Source: Clostridiales bacterium (GTDB lineage: Bacteria > Bacillota_A > Clostridia > Oscillospirales > Oscillospiraceae). From it: 40,218 bases of DNA. Made by a program: the position numbers and the translations under genes. The notes below the pieces were generated by a model that saw nothing but the letters and a program-made list of their open reading frames with translations, did not search any database and was not told the DNA's origin. Position 1 is the stretch's first letter; the number at the start of each line of letters is the position of its first letter. This document shows positions 1-8,392 of this stretch, piece after piece. The DNA lies in contig JAAVHY010000012.1 in assembly GCA_014799485.1 (NCBI GenBank), positions 1 to 40,218 on the forward strand. Direction: 5' to 3'.

Positions 1-689
1 GCCTCAAAGCCGAATTCCTCCATCAGCTCGTCAATGGTGATGGAACGGCCGATGACCACGTTGGTCTCGATCTTCACGCCCAGCTCCTTGAGGCCGTCCA
101 CTTCCTTCTGCACGATGGACTTGGGCAGACGGAACTCGGGGATGCCGTACACCAGCACGCCGCCCGCCAGATGCAGGGCCTCGAACACGGTGACCTCATA
201 GCCCTTCTTGGCCAGGTCGCCGGCGCAGGTCAGGCCCGCCGGGCCGGAGCCGATCACGGCCACCTTGTGCCCGTTGGAGGCGGGGGGGACGGCCTTCTCG
301 GTGGCGTTGGCGTTGTGCCAGTCGGCCACGAAGCGCTCCAGACGGCCAATGCCCACGGGCTCGGCCTTGATGCCGCGGACACACTTGGCCTCGCACTGGC
401 TCTCCTGGGGGCACACCCGGCCGCACACGGCGGGCAGGGCGCTGTCCTTGGAGATGATCTGGTAGGCCGCCTCGAAGTCGCCCTCGGCGACTTTGGCGAT
501 GAACTCGGGGATGTTGATCTGCACCGGGCAGCCGGACACGCAGGGGCGGTGCTTGCAGTTCAGGCACCGCTGGGCCTCGTCGATGGCCTGCTCCTTGGTG
601 TAGCCCAGGGCCACCTCGTTGAAGTTGCACGCCCGGACCTGGGGGTCCTGGTGGGGCATGGGGTTCTTATCTGGTCTCATATTCGGCAT
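1..689 (-). CDS. nfnB: NADPH-dependent glutamate synthase-like / NfnB large subunit (5' part, cut by window edge)
   Basis: This is the N-terminal part of a flavoprotein with two [4Fe-4S] clusters. The first cysteine set is CLNCKHRPCVSGCP near residue 41, and the second is CGRVCPQESQCEAKC near residue 88. A Rossmann FAD motif, VIGSGPAGL, follows. Such proteins are often annotated gltA (glutamate synthase small chain). Here the gene lies directly after an NfnA-like gene, with one base between that gene's stop and this ATG. That pairing is the known NfnAB arrangement, which couples reduced ferredoxin and NADH to NADP+ reduction. The ATG at 689 follows the GGAGG that ends the upstream gene. The C-terminal half lies beyond base 1, so the NADPH-binding part cannot be checked. 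Function as NfnB rather than a GltD homologue is inferred from context. Confidence 0.88.
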   Translation of the reverse strand, partial: MPNMRPDKNPMPHQDPQVRACNFNEVALGYTKEQAIDEAQRCLNCKHRPCVSGCPVQINIPEFIAKVAEGDFEAAYQIISKDSALPAVCGRVCPQESQCEAKCVRGIKAEPVGIGRLERFVADWHNANATEKAVPPASNGHKVAVIGSGPAGLTCAGDLAKKGYEVTVFEALHLAGGVLVYGIPEFRLPKSIVQKEVDGLKELGVKIETNVVIGRSITIDELMEEFGFE

Positions 690-690
690 C

Positions 691-1533
691 TTACTTTACC
701 TCCTGCTTGAACAGGTTGCAGGCCGCCTCGTGGGCGTGCCGCTCGAAATCCTTGTACATGGCGCCGCGGGCCATGGCCTCGTCGAAGTCCACCTTGTGGC
801 CGTCGAACTCCGGGCCGTCCACGCAGGCGAACTTGGTCTCGCCGCCCACGGACAGGCGGCAGCCGCCGCACATGCCGGTGCCGTCGATCATGATGGGGTT
901 CATGGACACCACGGTGGGGATGTCGTACTGCTTGGTGAGCTGGCAGACGAACTTCATCATAATCACCGGGCCGATGGTGATGACCCGGTCGTACTTGGCC
1001 CCCGCCTCGATCTGCTCTTTCAGCAGGTCGGTGACCAGGGCCTTCTTGCCGTAGGAGCCGTCGTCGGTGCCGATGATCAGGTTGGTGGAGGCGGCCTTGA
1101 ACTCGTCCTCCAGGATCACCAGATCCTTGTTGCGGAAGCCCACGATGAGATCCACATGGCAGCCCACGTCGTGGAGCTTCTTGGCCACGGGGTAGGCGAT
1201 GGCGGTGCCCACGCCGCCGCCCACCACCGCGACCCGCTTGAGGCCCTCGGTCTCGGTGGCGCGGCCCAGGGGGCCCACGAAGTCCTGGAGGGACTCGCCC
1301 TCCTCCTTGTGGTTGAGCTTCTCGGTGGTGGCCCCCACCACCTGGTAGATGATGGTGACGGTGCCGGCCTCGCGGTCGAAGTCGGCGATAGTCAGGGGGA
1401 TGCGCTCACCCTCCTCGTCCACCCGGAGGATGATGAACTGGCCGGGCTCCGCCTTGCGGGCCACGGCGGGGGCCTCGATCTCCATCAGGGACACGGTGGG
1501 ATTGAGCACCCGTTTTTTCACGATCCGATACAT
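691..1533 (-). CDS. nfnA: NfnA-like ferredoxin-NADP reductase small subunit (sulfide/dihydroorotate dehydrogenase-like FAD/NAD-binding)
   Basis: The 280-residue protein has the ferredoxin-reductase fold of the PyrK/SudB/NfnA family. An N-terminal FAD barrel carries RIPLTIAD near residue 44. A nucleotide-binding loop VAVVGGGVGTA lies near residue 101. A C-terminal [2Fe-2S] site is formed by Cys222, Cys225 and Cys237 (MCGGC plus FAC). The ATG at 1533 is chosen because AGGAGAAGCT precedes it and it starts the conserved MYRIVKKR sequence. An upstream in-frame codon at 1620 would add unrelated residues. With nfnB it forms a cytosolic electron-bifurcating enzyme in clostridia. The alternative is a SudB-like sulfide dehydrogenase subunit, which is the same family. 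Confidence 0.9.
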   Translation of the reverse strand: MYRIVKKRVLNPTVSLMEIEAPAVARKAEPGQFIILRVDEEGERIPLTIADFDREAGTVTIIYQVVGATTEKLNHKEEGESLQDFVGPLGRATETEGLKRVAVVGGGVGTAIAYPVAKKLHDVGCHVDLIVGFRNKDLVILEDEFKAASTNLIIGTDDGSYGKKALVTDLLKEQIEAGAKYDRVITIGPVIMMKFVCQLTKQYDIPTVVSMNPIMIDGTGMCGGCRLSVGGETKFACVDGPEFDGHKVDFDEAMARGAMYKDFERHAHEAACNLFKQEVK

Positions 1534-1625
1534 AGCTTCTCCTCTTTCCTGTGGTTTCGGGTTATACCAAATATCAGCGCCCCGGCCCGCGGGAAAGCCG
1601 GCACGCCATAGGCCAATCATTTAAG

Positions 1626-1654
1626 ATTATAACACGCCGTTTCCCGTCCGTCAA
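1626..1654 (-). promoter_or_regulatory. Sigma-A promoter of nfnAB
   Basis: On the minus strand TTGACG (1649-1654) and TATAAT (1626-1631) are separated by exactly 17 bases. They lie about 95 bases upstream of the nfnA ATG, leaving a short GC-rich leader. Confidence 0.75.
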
Positions 1655-1694
1655 TTTGATTTGGCTGGAAAATTGCCCGCGCGGCCGGAATAAA

Positions 1695-1745
1695 CCAGAA
1701 AAAGCGCCCCCAGGCGGGCTCTTACGGCCTGTCAGGGGGCGTTTA
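1695..1745 (-). terminator. Rho-independent terminator after the HIT gene
   Basis: Read on the minus strand, CGCCCCC...AGGC pairs with GCCT...GGGGGCG and is followed by CTTTTTCTGG. It lies just after the HIT gene stop and ends the YcxB-MFS-HIT operon. Confidence 0.75.
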
Positions 1746-1753
1746 TCCGTATG

Positions 1754-2182
1754 CTACAGCTCCGCGCGGATCTTCTCGATCATCTCCGCGTATCCCTCGG
1801 GCGGGAGCGTTTCCCGCTTGGGGTCCATCTGGAACACGCCGCCCCACTCGAACCCGTCCCGGTACTTGGGCACCAGGTGGAAATGGAGGTGGCGGCCCGT
1901 ATCGCCGTACGCGCCGTAGTTCACCTTGTCCGGGTGGAAGGCGGCATGGATGGCCCTCGCCGCCCGGGCCACGTCGGCAAAGAACGCGCCGCGCTCTTCA
2001 TCGGTCAGGTCCACCAGCTCACCCACGTGATCCTTATAGGCCACGACGCACCGGCCTGGGTGGCTCTGCTCTTTGAAGAGGATGAGGCTGCTGACGCTCA
2101 GCTCGCAAATGAAAATGCCGAAGGCGTCCAGCAGTTCGCCCCGCTCCTCCCGCATACAGTAGGCGCAATTCTGATCTTTCAT
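1754..2182 (-). CDS. HIT family nucleotide hydrolase/transferase
   Basis: This 142-residue protein has the histidine-triad signature HLHFHLVPK with His98, His100 and His102. An N-terminal CAYC pair may be a half zinc site. HIT proteins hydrolyse or transfer nucleotide phosphate groups, for example AMP-lysine or Ap4A substrates. The exact substrate cannot be read from sequence. Its ATG overlaps the stop of the MFS gene by four bases (ATGA), so the two are translationally coupled. A terminator follows immediately. The length is normal for the family. Confidence 0.9.
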   Translation of the reverse strand: MKDQNCAYCMREERGELLDAFGIFICELSVSSLILFKEQSHPGRCVVAYKDHVGELVDLTDEERGAFFADVARAARAIHAAFHPDKVNYGAYGDTGRHLHFHLVPKYRDGFEWGGVFQMDPKRETLPPEGYAEMIEKIRAEL

Positions 2183-3378
2183 TCCGATACGCTCCTTTTC
2201 TTCGTGATGTTGACGCTGGCCACGCTGAGGATGATGCTTGCCAGCAGCAGGGCGGTGAGGGCGGCCACTACGCCCATGCCCGCGCGGATGCCCGCCCGCT
2301 CGGCCACCTGGCCCACCAGGAACGGGGTGACGATGCCGCCCACGCTGCCGGTGAAGATCATGACGCTGCACCCCAGGTCGTTGCCCCGGATGCAGTCGCT
2401 GCCGAAGGCGAACGCGGTGGGGTAGATGGTGGCCATGAACAGCCCCACCCCCACCAGCCCAAGGATGATGGGCACCGGGGTCCGGCTGAGGAACATGATC
2501 AGGAAGCAGACGAAGAAGCCCGCCCCGTCCACCAGCAGCAGCTTGTTCCGGGGCACCTTCCCGGTGATGGCCGCGCCGATCATCCGCCCGATGAACATGA
2601 CCAGCCAGAACAGGCTGTTCATCAGCTGGGACCAGGTGGCGTCCAGAATGCCCATGTCCTGGAAGTAGGTCACCAGCCAGCCCACAATGGCATACTCCGC
2701 CGAGATGTAGAAAAACAGCATAGCCGCGCCCAGCCAGAACTGCTTCACCTTCAAAAAGCTCCGGTCCGCGGTCGCCACGCCCTTTTGGGGCGGCTCGGCG
2801 GGCAGGGGCATTTTGAGGAAGACCACGAACTGGCTCAGGCACAGCACACACAACAGGCCCGCCATCACCCGCCAGCCGGTCTGGGGCCATTTGCCGGCCA
2901 GCAGCACCAGCAGGATGGGGGAGAGCAGCGCGCCCACCGCGAAGCAGCCGTGCTGGAGGTTATATCCCCGGGCGGCCTTGTCGCCGGGAAGGGTAGAGAT
3001 CATGGTGCTGGTGAAGTTGGAGTTGCCGCCCCGGGCGATGCCTGTCATCAGGAAGGCGGCGATGAGCACCGGGGTGGCCCCCAGTCCGGCGGCGAAAATG
3101 ACATAGGCCACCATCATCCAGACGGAGGTGACCAGAATGCCCCGGCGGCGGCCCAGCCACAGGGGCAGGAACCCCGCCAGCAGCACGGAGATCAGGTTGC
3201 CCACCGACTGGCAGGACAGCAGTACGCCGGACAGGTCGTAGCGGAAGCCGTAGGTCTCCCGCAGGAAGGGGATGAACGACCCCAGGGGCTGGGAGGCGGC
3301 CCCGCTGACAAAAAAGGTGAACAGCACGCAGTACAGCAGCTGGCTTTGCCGCCGCTCCGCCGGGGTATGCTCTTGCAT
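2179..3378 (-). CDS. Major facilitator superfamily transporter
   Basis: The 399-residue protein is strongly hydrophobic, with a pattern of about twelve membrane helices. The loop after helix 2 carries LWLGRRRGIL, a degenerate form of the MFS loop motif with GRRRG. The N-terminus is short and cytoplasmic. I see no motif that identifies the substrate. The gene begins 25 bases after the YcxB-like gene and overlaps the HIT gene by four bases, so the three form one operon. The ATG at 3378 has only a weak ribosome binding site (AGAGC). Confidence 0.88.
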   Translation of the reverse strand: MQEHTPAERRQSQLLYCVLFTFFVSGAASQPLGSFIPFLRETYGFRYDLSGVLLSCQSVGNLISVLLAGFLPLWLGRRRGILVTSVWMMVAYVIFAAGLGATPVLIAAFLMTGIARGGNSNFTSTMISTLPGDKAARGYNLQHGCFAVGALLSPILLVLLAGKWPQTGWRVMAGLLCVLCLSQFVVFLKMPLPAEPPQKGVATADRSFLKVKQFWLGAAMLFFYISAEYAIVGWLVTYFQDMGILDATWSQLMNSLFWLVMFIGRMIGAAITGKVPRNKLLLVDGAGFFVCFLIMFLSRTPVPIILGLVGVGLFMATIYPTAFAFGSDCIRGNDLGCSVMIFTGSVGGIVTPFLVGQVAERAGIRAGMGVVAALTALLLASIILSVASVNITKKRSVSE

Positions 3379-3403
3379 GGATATCAGCTCTTTCTTCCTT
3401 ATT

Positions 3404-3949
3404 TTAAGATGGCTTCGCGGCCCCTTCGCCCCGAAGGTCGAACACCTTTTCTTTCGGCAGATTGTCCCGGATCACCGGCCAGGCCCGCTCGCCGCCGCAG
3501 GCGTCCGGCAAGAGGAACGCCCGCCGCTCCGCCGCGTACAGGTACACGCAGCCCTTCGCCCGGTAGGCGCACAGCAGCTCCCCCCAGGGGAAGTCCGCCT
3601 GCTCCTTCCCCGCCGTCACCCGCACGCGCTCCCCGTCCAGCCGGACGGTGTAAGCCGGCTGGCCCCGGTTGGCGTCCAGCGCCTTGGCCCGGGCCCGGAG
3701 GGAGAGCCAGTAGCTGAGGAAATAGGCCCCGGGCAGGCCCAGCGCCACCACCAGGAGCACAGCCCCCAGCAGCACGGCCCCCCGGCGTTCATGGAGCGCG
3801 AAGCAGACCACCGACGACGCGCCCAAGATCGCGGCGAACAGGGCGGGCCTGCGCCAACCCTGTTTGCGGATGAAGGTATCGAACAGGGCAAACCGCTGGA
3901 AGGTCTTCCCGTCCAGCTCCGCCCGGACGGTGACGCTTTTCTGGTCCAA
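3404..3949 (-). CDS. YcxB-like membrane protein, probable TTG start
   Basis: The protein has a short N-terminal segment (VTVRAELDGKTFQRFALFD), two membrane helices at about residues 33-75, and a C-terminal soluble domain of the YcxB type. That domain has YTVRLDGERV, an FPWGELL segment and YLYAAERRAFLLP. Its function is unknown. I prefer the TTG at 3949 because AAAGGGGTG lies at the right distance before it. The longer ATG reading at 3997 lacks a ribosome binding site and would overlap a possible -10 box. The gene heads an operon with MFS and HIT genes and diverges from the TRAP/uxu operon. Confidence 0.7.
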   Translation of the reverse strand: MDQKSVTVRAELDGKTFQRFALFDTFIRKQGWRRPALFAAILGASSVVCFALHERRGAVLLGAVLLVVALGLPGAYFLSYWLSLRARAKALDANRGQPAYTVRLDGERVRVTAGKEQADFPWGELLCAYRAKGCVYLYAAERRAFLLPDACGGERAWPVIRDNLPKEKVFDLRGEGAAKPS

Positions 3950-3987
3950 TTCAGACGCACCCCTTTTCTTGTGAGAACGGTCACAAC

Positions 3988-4003
3988 TGTTATACATTTA
4001 ACA
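3988..4003. promoter_or_regulatory. Imperfect palindrome between divergent operons, candidate GntR operator
   Basis: TGTTATACATTTAACA has five-base inverted arms (TGTTA/TAACA) and lies between the divergent YcxB-like and TRAP/uxu operons. Symmetric sites of this size are typical for GntR/FCD regulators. The regulator encoded at 10062 is a plausible partner, but this is inference. Confidence 0.35.
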
Positions 4004-4115
4004 ATTTGTGAGGAAAAAGTCAATATCATCGGGCCGTTTTTGGAGTCTTGCACAAAAAACGGCCGCGCTTTTTATCTAATAAACTAATAGACAAGTATGT
4101 CACATTGTGCTATCT

Positions 4116-4121
4116 TATAAT
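4116..4121 (+). promoter_or_regulatory. -10 box of the TRAP/uxu operon promoter
   Basis: A perfect TATAAT lies 67 bases before the dctP start codon. There is no good -35 at 16-18 bases, and the nearest TAGACA is 22 bases away. This suggests a weak or activator-dependent promoter. Confidence 0.45.
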
Positions 4122-4188
4122 ATGTCTTATGTGCGGGGCGTCCCGTATCCCGCAAGCTTCAACAATTTTGCAAGGAGGATCTGATAAC

Positions 4189-5226
4189 ATGAAAAAGCTG
4201 GTTTCCCTGCTCCTGGCGTCCATGATGCTGTTCAGCCTGGCCGCCTGCGGAAGCAAAAACGATGACAAGCAGCCCAACGCCGGCTCCGGCGACGTGGCCA
4301 GCGACCCCAAGGTGACCCTGGTCTACGCCGAGGTCAACCCCGAGGACACCATCGTCGGCCAGACCGCCACCGAGTTCAAGCGCCTGGTGGAGGAGAAGTC
4401 CGGCGGCTCCATCACCATCGACGTGCGCTACAGCGGCGTGCTGGGCTCTGAGAACGACGTGCTGGACGCCATCATCGGCGGCGACGACTCCATCGACATG
4501 AGCCGTATCTCCGCTTTCGCCCTGACCAGCTACGGCGCCAAGAAGTCCATGCTGCTGTCCATCCCCTTCACCTTCGTCAGCCGTGAGCACTGGTGGAACT
4601 TCGCCAACAGCGACCTGGCCTCCGAGTTCCTCAACGAGCCCCAGGAGATCGGCCTGCCCCTGCGCGGCGTGTTCTACGGCGAGGAGGGCTTCCGTCATTT
4701 CTTTGCCAACAAGGCCATCAACAGCATCGACGACCTGCAGGGCATGAAGATCCGCGTGTCCAACGACCCCGTCATGAACGGCATGGTGGAGGGCCTGGGC
4801 GGTTCCCCCACGGTGGTGTCCTTCGGTGAGCTGTACTCCGCCCTGAACACCGGCGTGTGCGACGCCGCCGAGCAGCCTATCGCCAACTACAAGTCCAACG
4901 CCTTCAACGAGGTGGCCAATAACCTGATCCTGGACGGCCACACCCTGGGCGCCATCCAGTGCGTCATCACCGACACCGCCTGGGGCAAGCTGACCGCCGC
5001 CCAGCAGGCAGTTATCATGGAGGCCGGCAAGGAAGTCCAGAAGTTCAACCAGAACCTGTCCCAGGGCGCTGAGGACGAGGTGCTGGAGCAGCTGAAGGCC
5101 GAGGGCTGCAACGTGGTGGACGTCCCCGACAAGAAGCCCTGGCAGGACGCCTGCGCCAAGGTCATCAGCGAGAACACCTCCGACCAGGCCGACCTGTACC
5201 AGCAGCTGCTGGACATGGCTCCCTAA
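4189..5226 (+). CDS. dctP: TRAP transporter solute-binding lipoprotein (DctP family), predicted hexuronate
   Basis: The 345-residue protein starts at 4189 after CAAGGAGG. It has a lipoprotein signal with lipobox SLAAC at about residues 18-22. The mature part follows the DctP fold: an early YAEVNPEDTIVGQTATEFKR segment, the GVLGSENDVLDAI segment, then LQGMKIRVSN with the conserved substrate-carboxylate arginine in that stretch. Lipid-anchored binding proteins of this type deliver acidic sugars to the QM permease. Co-transcription with uxuA and uxuB points to glucuronate, galacturonate or a related hexuronate as ligand, which is inferred from context. A perfect hairpin follows the stop codon. 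Confidence 0.9.
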   Translation: MKKLVSLLLASMMLFSLAACGSKNDDKQPNAGSGDVASDPKVTLVYAEVNPEDTIVGQTATEFKRLVEEKSGGSITIDVRYSGVLGSENDVLDAIIGGDDSIDMSRISAFALTSYGAKKSMLLSIPFTFVSREHWWNFANSDLASEFLNEPQEIGLPLRGVFYGEEGFRHFFANKAINSIDDLQGMKIRVSNDPVMNGMVEGLGGSPTVVSFGELYSALNTGVCDAAEQPIANYKSNAFNEVANNLILDGHTLGAIQCVITDTAWGKLTAAQQAVIMEAGKEVQKFNQNLSQGAEDEVLEQLKAEGCNVVDVPDKKPWQDACAKVISENTSDQADLYQQLLDMAP

Positions 5227-5261
5227 TCACAGCAACCAAATACACATCGTCCATTCAAAGC

Positions 5262-5288
5262 GGGGGCACGGGTCAGTCCCGTGCCCCC
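5262..5288 (+). other. Intercistronic hairpin between dctP and dctQ
   Basis: An 11-base perfect stem (GGGGGCACGGG / CCCGTGCCCCC) with a TCAGT loop sits between binding-protein and permease genes. The next bases are TGCATTTTATC, so the U-tract is poor. It may act as a partial terminator or 3' stabiliser that raises the binding protein over the permease. Confidence 0.7.
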
Positions 5289-5317
5289 TGCATTTTATCT
5301 GAGAGGGAGGGAAATAT

Positions 5318-5890
5318 ATGCCCAAAATTTTTACGACCTTGGACAAGATCCGCCCCGCCTATGACATCACCTATAAGATCGTCATGTTCATCTGCAAGAT
5401 CCTGCTCATTGGCGACATCGCCATCACATCCTACGCGGTGCTGGGCCGTTTCTGCCAGCAGTGGTCCAACGATTATCCCAATATACTCGGCTGGCTGAGC
5501 ATCATCAAGGACCCGGCCTGGACCGAGCAGGTGGTGCTGACCCTCATGTCCTACATGGCCGTGCTGTCCGCCGCCCTGGCCATCCGCACCGGGGCCCACA
5601 TCAGGATGACCGCGTTCGACGCCTATCTGCCCAAGCCCGTGATCAAGGCGCTGGACATCCTGGCCGACGCGGCCGTGATGGTTCTGGGCGTCATCATGGT
5701 GGTGGTGGGCTGGACGTACGCCTCCACCCTGGGCTCCTCCGGCTTCTATGAGTCCATCCCCTGGCTGAGCCGTTTCTGGATGTACTTCCCAGTACCCCTG
5801 GCCGGCATCGCCATGATCGTCTTTGAGCTGGAAGCGGTCTATAACCACATCAAATCGTTCTTTGTGGAAGAAAAGGAGGCGGCGGCATAA
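5318..5890 (+). CDS. dctQ: TRAP transporter small permease DctQ
   Basis: The 190-residue protein has four predicted membrane helices, the normal DctQ layout, starting after GAGAGGGAGGG. Helices are visible at about residues 22-45, 63-85, 105-130 and 145-165. DctQ pairs with DctM in the membrane and supports docking of the binding protein. Its TAA shares a base with the dctM ATG (TAATG), so the two subunits are translationally coupled. The C-terminus ends in a charged EEKEAAA tail. Confidence 0.88.
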   Translation: MPKIFTTLDKIRPAYDITYKIVMFICKILLIGDIAITSYAVLGRFCQQWSNDYPNILGWLSIIKDPAWTEQVVLTLMSYMAVLSAALAIRTGAHIRMTAFDAYLPKPVIKALDILADAAVMVLGVIMVVVGWTYASTLGSSGFYESIPWLSRFWMYFPVPLAGIAMIVFELEAVYNHIKSFFVEEKEAAA

Positions 5891-7230
5891 TGGATGTTCA
5901 AACTCTCGCTATCATCGTCCTGCTGGGCACCTTTGCCCTTATGATCCTGCTGCGCTTCCCCATCGCCTACGCCGTGGGCCTGTCCTCCGTGCTCTGCCTG
6001 CTGACCATGGGCAACAGCCTCAGCGCCGTCTGCCGTCTGATGGTAAAGGGCATCAGCTCCTTCTCCCTGATGGCGGTGCCCTTCTTCATCACCATGGGCG
6101 TGCTCATGGGCAAGGGCGGCATCTCCGACAAGCTCATCGCCCTGGCCAACGCCTGCGTCGGCTGGATGCGGGGCGGCCTGGCCATGGTGAACATCGTGGC
6201 CTCCTACTTCTTCGGCGGCATCTCCGGCTCCGCCTCGGCGGACACCGCCTCCATCGGCTCCATCATGATCCCCATGATGGTGGACCAGGGGTACGACGCC
6301 GACTTCTCCACCGCCGTCACCATCACCTCCTCCTGCGAGGGCCTGCTGGTGCCTCCCAGCCATAACATGGTCATCTACGCCACCACGGCGGGCGGTATCT
6401 CCGTAGGCTCCCTGTTCCTGGCGGGCTACCTGCCCGGGGCCCTGCTGGCCCTGTCGCTGATGATCGGCTCCTACATCATCTCCGTCAAGCGCAACTACCC
6501 CAAGGGCGAGCCCTTCCACCCCATGAACTTCATCCGGCAGCTGGGCACCTCCATCTGGGCCCTGGCCGCCATCGTCATCGTGGTATACGGCGTGGTCGCC
6601 GGCGCCTTCACCGCCACTGAGTCCGCCGCCATCGCGGTCCTCTACTCCCTGGTCGTCTCCGTCTTCGTGTACAAGGGCGTGGACTGGAAGGGCGTGTGGA
6701 AGGCCCTGGACGAGTGCGTCAACACCCTGGCCATCGTGCTCATCCTCATCGCCACCTCCGCCGTGTTCGGCGACTGCCTCACCAAGCTCCACGTCCCCGA
6801 CCTGGCCGCCCAGGCCATCGTGGGCCTCACCGACAACCGGTATATCCTCATCATCCTGCTCAATGTCATCCTGCTGGTGCTGGGCATGATCATGGACATG
6901 GCCCCCATCATCCTCATCGCCACCCCCATCCTGCTGCCGGTAGCCACCCAGTACTGCGGGCTGGACCCCATCCAGTTCGGCATCATGGTGGTGCTCAACT
7001 GCGGCATCGGCCTGCTGACCCCGCCCGTGGGCGCGGTGCTGTTCATCGGCTCCGCCGTGGCCAAGCGGCCCATGGAAAAAGTGGTCAAGGCCACCCTGCC
7101 CTTCTATGTGTGTATGCTCATCACGCTGCTGCTGGTGTCCTATTGGCAGGACGTGACTCTGATCGTCCCCAAGCTGCTGGGCGGCTACAAGCCCGTTGCG
7201 GCCGGTCTGGCCAATGTTCTGTTGAGATAG
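5890..7230 (+). CDS. dctM: TRAP transporter large permease DctM
   Basis: The 446-residue protein has about twelve hydrophobic helices and classic DctM blocks: RFPIAYAVGLSS at the N-terminus, FFGGISGSASADTASIGSIM near residue 110, and GLLTPPVGAVLF near residue 375. It is the sodium-coupled translocating subunit. Its start overlaps the dctQ stop. A 12-base hairpin follows the gene before uxuA. Confidence 0.93.
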   Translation: MDVQTLAIIVLLGTFALMILLRFPIAYAVGLSSVLCLLTMGNSLSAVCRLMVKGISSFSLMAVPFFITMGVLMGKGGISDKLIALANACVGWMRGGLAMVNIVASYFFGGISGSASADTASIGSIMIPMMVDQGYDADFSTAVTITSSCEGLLVPPSHNMVIYATTAGGISVGSLFLAGYLPGALLALSLMIGSYIISVKRNYPKGEPFHPMNFIRQLGTSIWALAAIVIVVYGVVAGAFTATESAAIAVLYSLVVSVFVYKGVDWKGVWKALDECVNTLAIVLILIATSAVFGDCLTKLHVPDLAAQAIVGLTDNRYILIILLNVILLVLGMIMDMAPIILIATPILLPVATQYCGLDPIQFGIMVVLNCGIGLLTPPVGAVLFIGSAVAKRPMEKVVKATLPFYVCMLITLLLVSYWQDVTLIVPKLLGGYKPVAAGLANVLLR

Positions 7231-7241
7231 CGTGAAACAGC

Positions 7242-7276
7242 AGGGCGCGCCGCTTGGTAAAACAGCGGCGCGCCCT
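7242..7276 (+). other. Intercistronic hairpin between dctM and uxuA
   Basis: A perfect 12-base stem (AGGGCGCGCCGC / GCGGCGCGCCCT) with an 11-base loop. There is no U-tract after it, so it is unlikely to be a full terminator. It could block 3' decay or mark an mRNA processing point. Confidence 0.65.
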
Positions 7277-7302
7277 ATCCACTAAAACAGGAGGAACGCG
7301 CG

Positions 7303-8379
7303 ATGAAAATGACATTCCGCTGGTACGGCTCCAACAGCGACAGCGTCACCCTGAGCCAGATCAAGCAGATCCCCGGCATGACCGGCCTGATGGGCTTCCT
7401 GGACTACAAGGCCGCCGGTGAGGTATGGACCGAGGAGGAGATCAAATCCTACATCGACGAGGTCCACGCCGCCGGCCTGGAGTGCGAGGTCATTGAGTCC
7501 GTCAACGTCCACGAGGACATCAAGATGGGCCTGCCCACCCGGGACCAGTATATCGAAAACTACCGCGTCACCATCCGCAACCTGGCCAAATACGGCGTGA
7601 AGGTCATCGTCTACAACTTCATGCCCGTGTTCGACTGGCTGCGCACCGACCTGGCCCGGCTCATCCCGGAGGACGGCTCCAACAGCCTGTACTACGACGA
7701 GGCGGAGCTGGGGGACATGACCCCGGTGGACCTGGTACGCAACACCATCGACAACTGCAACGGCTTCACCCTCCCCGGCTGGGAGCCGGAGCGGCTGGCG
7801 GAGCTGGAGACCACCCTGGAGCGGTACAAATCCATCTCCCCCGACGACCTGCGCGCCAACTACAAATACTTCCTGGACGGCATCATCCCCACCTGCGAGG
7901 AGTGCGGCGTGGTGATGGCCTGCCACCCGGACGATCCCGCCTGGCCCATCTTCGGCCTGCCCCGAATCGCCCACAGCCAGGACGATTTTGACAAGATCGT
8001 CAAGCTCCACGACTCCCCCTCCAACACCGTCTGCCTGTGCACCGGCTCCCTGGGCTCCAACCCCGACAACGACATCCCCGCCATCATCCGCCACTTCGGC
8101 GAGATGGGCCGCATCGGCTGCCTCCACGTCCGCAACGTGAAGCACCTGGGCCACCGCAAGTTCCGGGAGGCGGCCCACCTCAGCTCCACCGGCGACCTGG
8201 ACCTGTTCGCCATCATGAAGGCCGTGTACGACACCTGCCCCGACACCTACATCCGGCCCGACCACGGCCGCATGATCTGGGGAGAGGTGGGCCGCCCCGG
8301 CTACGGCCTGTATGACCGGGCCCTGGGGGCCACTTACCTCAACGGCCTGTGGGAAGCCATCGAAAAAACGGCCAAGTAA
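7303..8379 (+). CDS. uxuA: Mannonate dehydratase
   Basis: The 358-residue protein starts [17 protein letters not shown], typical of UxuA, after AGGAGGAACGCGCG. It catalyses dehydration of D-mannonate to 2-keto-3-deoxygluconate in glucuronate catabolism. Conserved metal and substrate blocks are present: [16 protein letters not shown] near residue 207, [14 protein letters not shown] near residue 244, HVRNVKHLG near residue 270 and [11 protein letters not shown] near residue 317. The length matches the family. It lies between the TRAP transporter and uxuB, which fits uptake and breakdown of hexuronates. Confidence 0.94.
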   Translation: MKMTFRWYGSNSDSVTLSQIKQIPGMTGLMGFLDYKAAGEVWTEEEIKSYIDEVHAAGLECEVIESVNVHEDIKMGLPTRDQYIENYRVTIRNLAKYGVKVIVYNFMPVFDWLRTDLARLIPEDGSNSLYYDEAELGDMTPVDLVRNTIDNCNGFTLPGWEPERLAELETTLERYKSISPDDLRANYKYFLDGIIPTCEECGVVMACHPDDPAWPIFGLPRIAHSQDDFDKIVKLHDSPSNTVCLCTGSLGSNPDNDIPAIIRHFGEMGRIGCLHVRNVKHLGHRKFREAAHLSSTGDLDLFAIMKAVYDTCPDTYIRPDHGRMIWGEVGRPGYGLYDRALGATYLNGLWEAIEKTAK

Positions 8380-8392
8380 GGGGGATGCCGCT

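Noticed and set aside
3616..4053. Alternative minus-strand reading over the YcxB-like gene
   Set aside because: It is a frame-shifted shadow with Pro/Ser/Arg-rich translation. The YcxB-like frame has membrane helices and a good TTG start signal.
5262..5288. Operon-ending terminator between dctP and dctQ
   Set aside because: The stem is strong, but the following bases are not a U-tract and the TRAP genes clearly belong together. It is kept as an intercistronic hairpin only.
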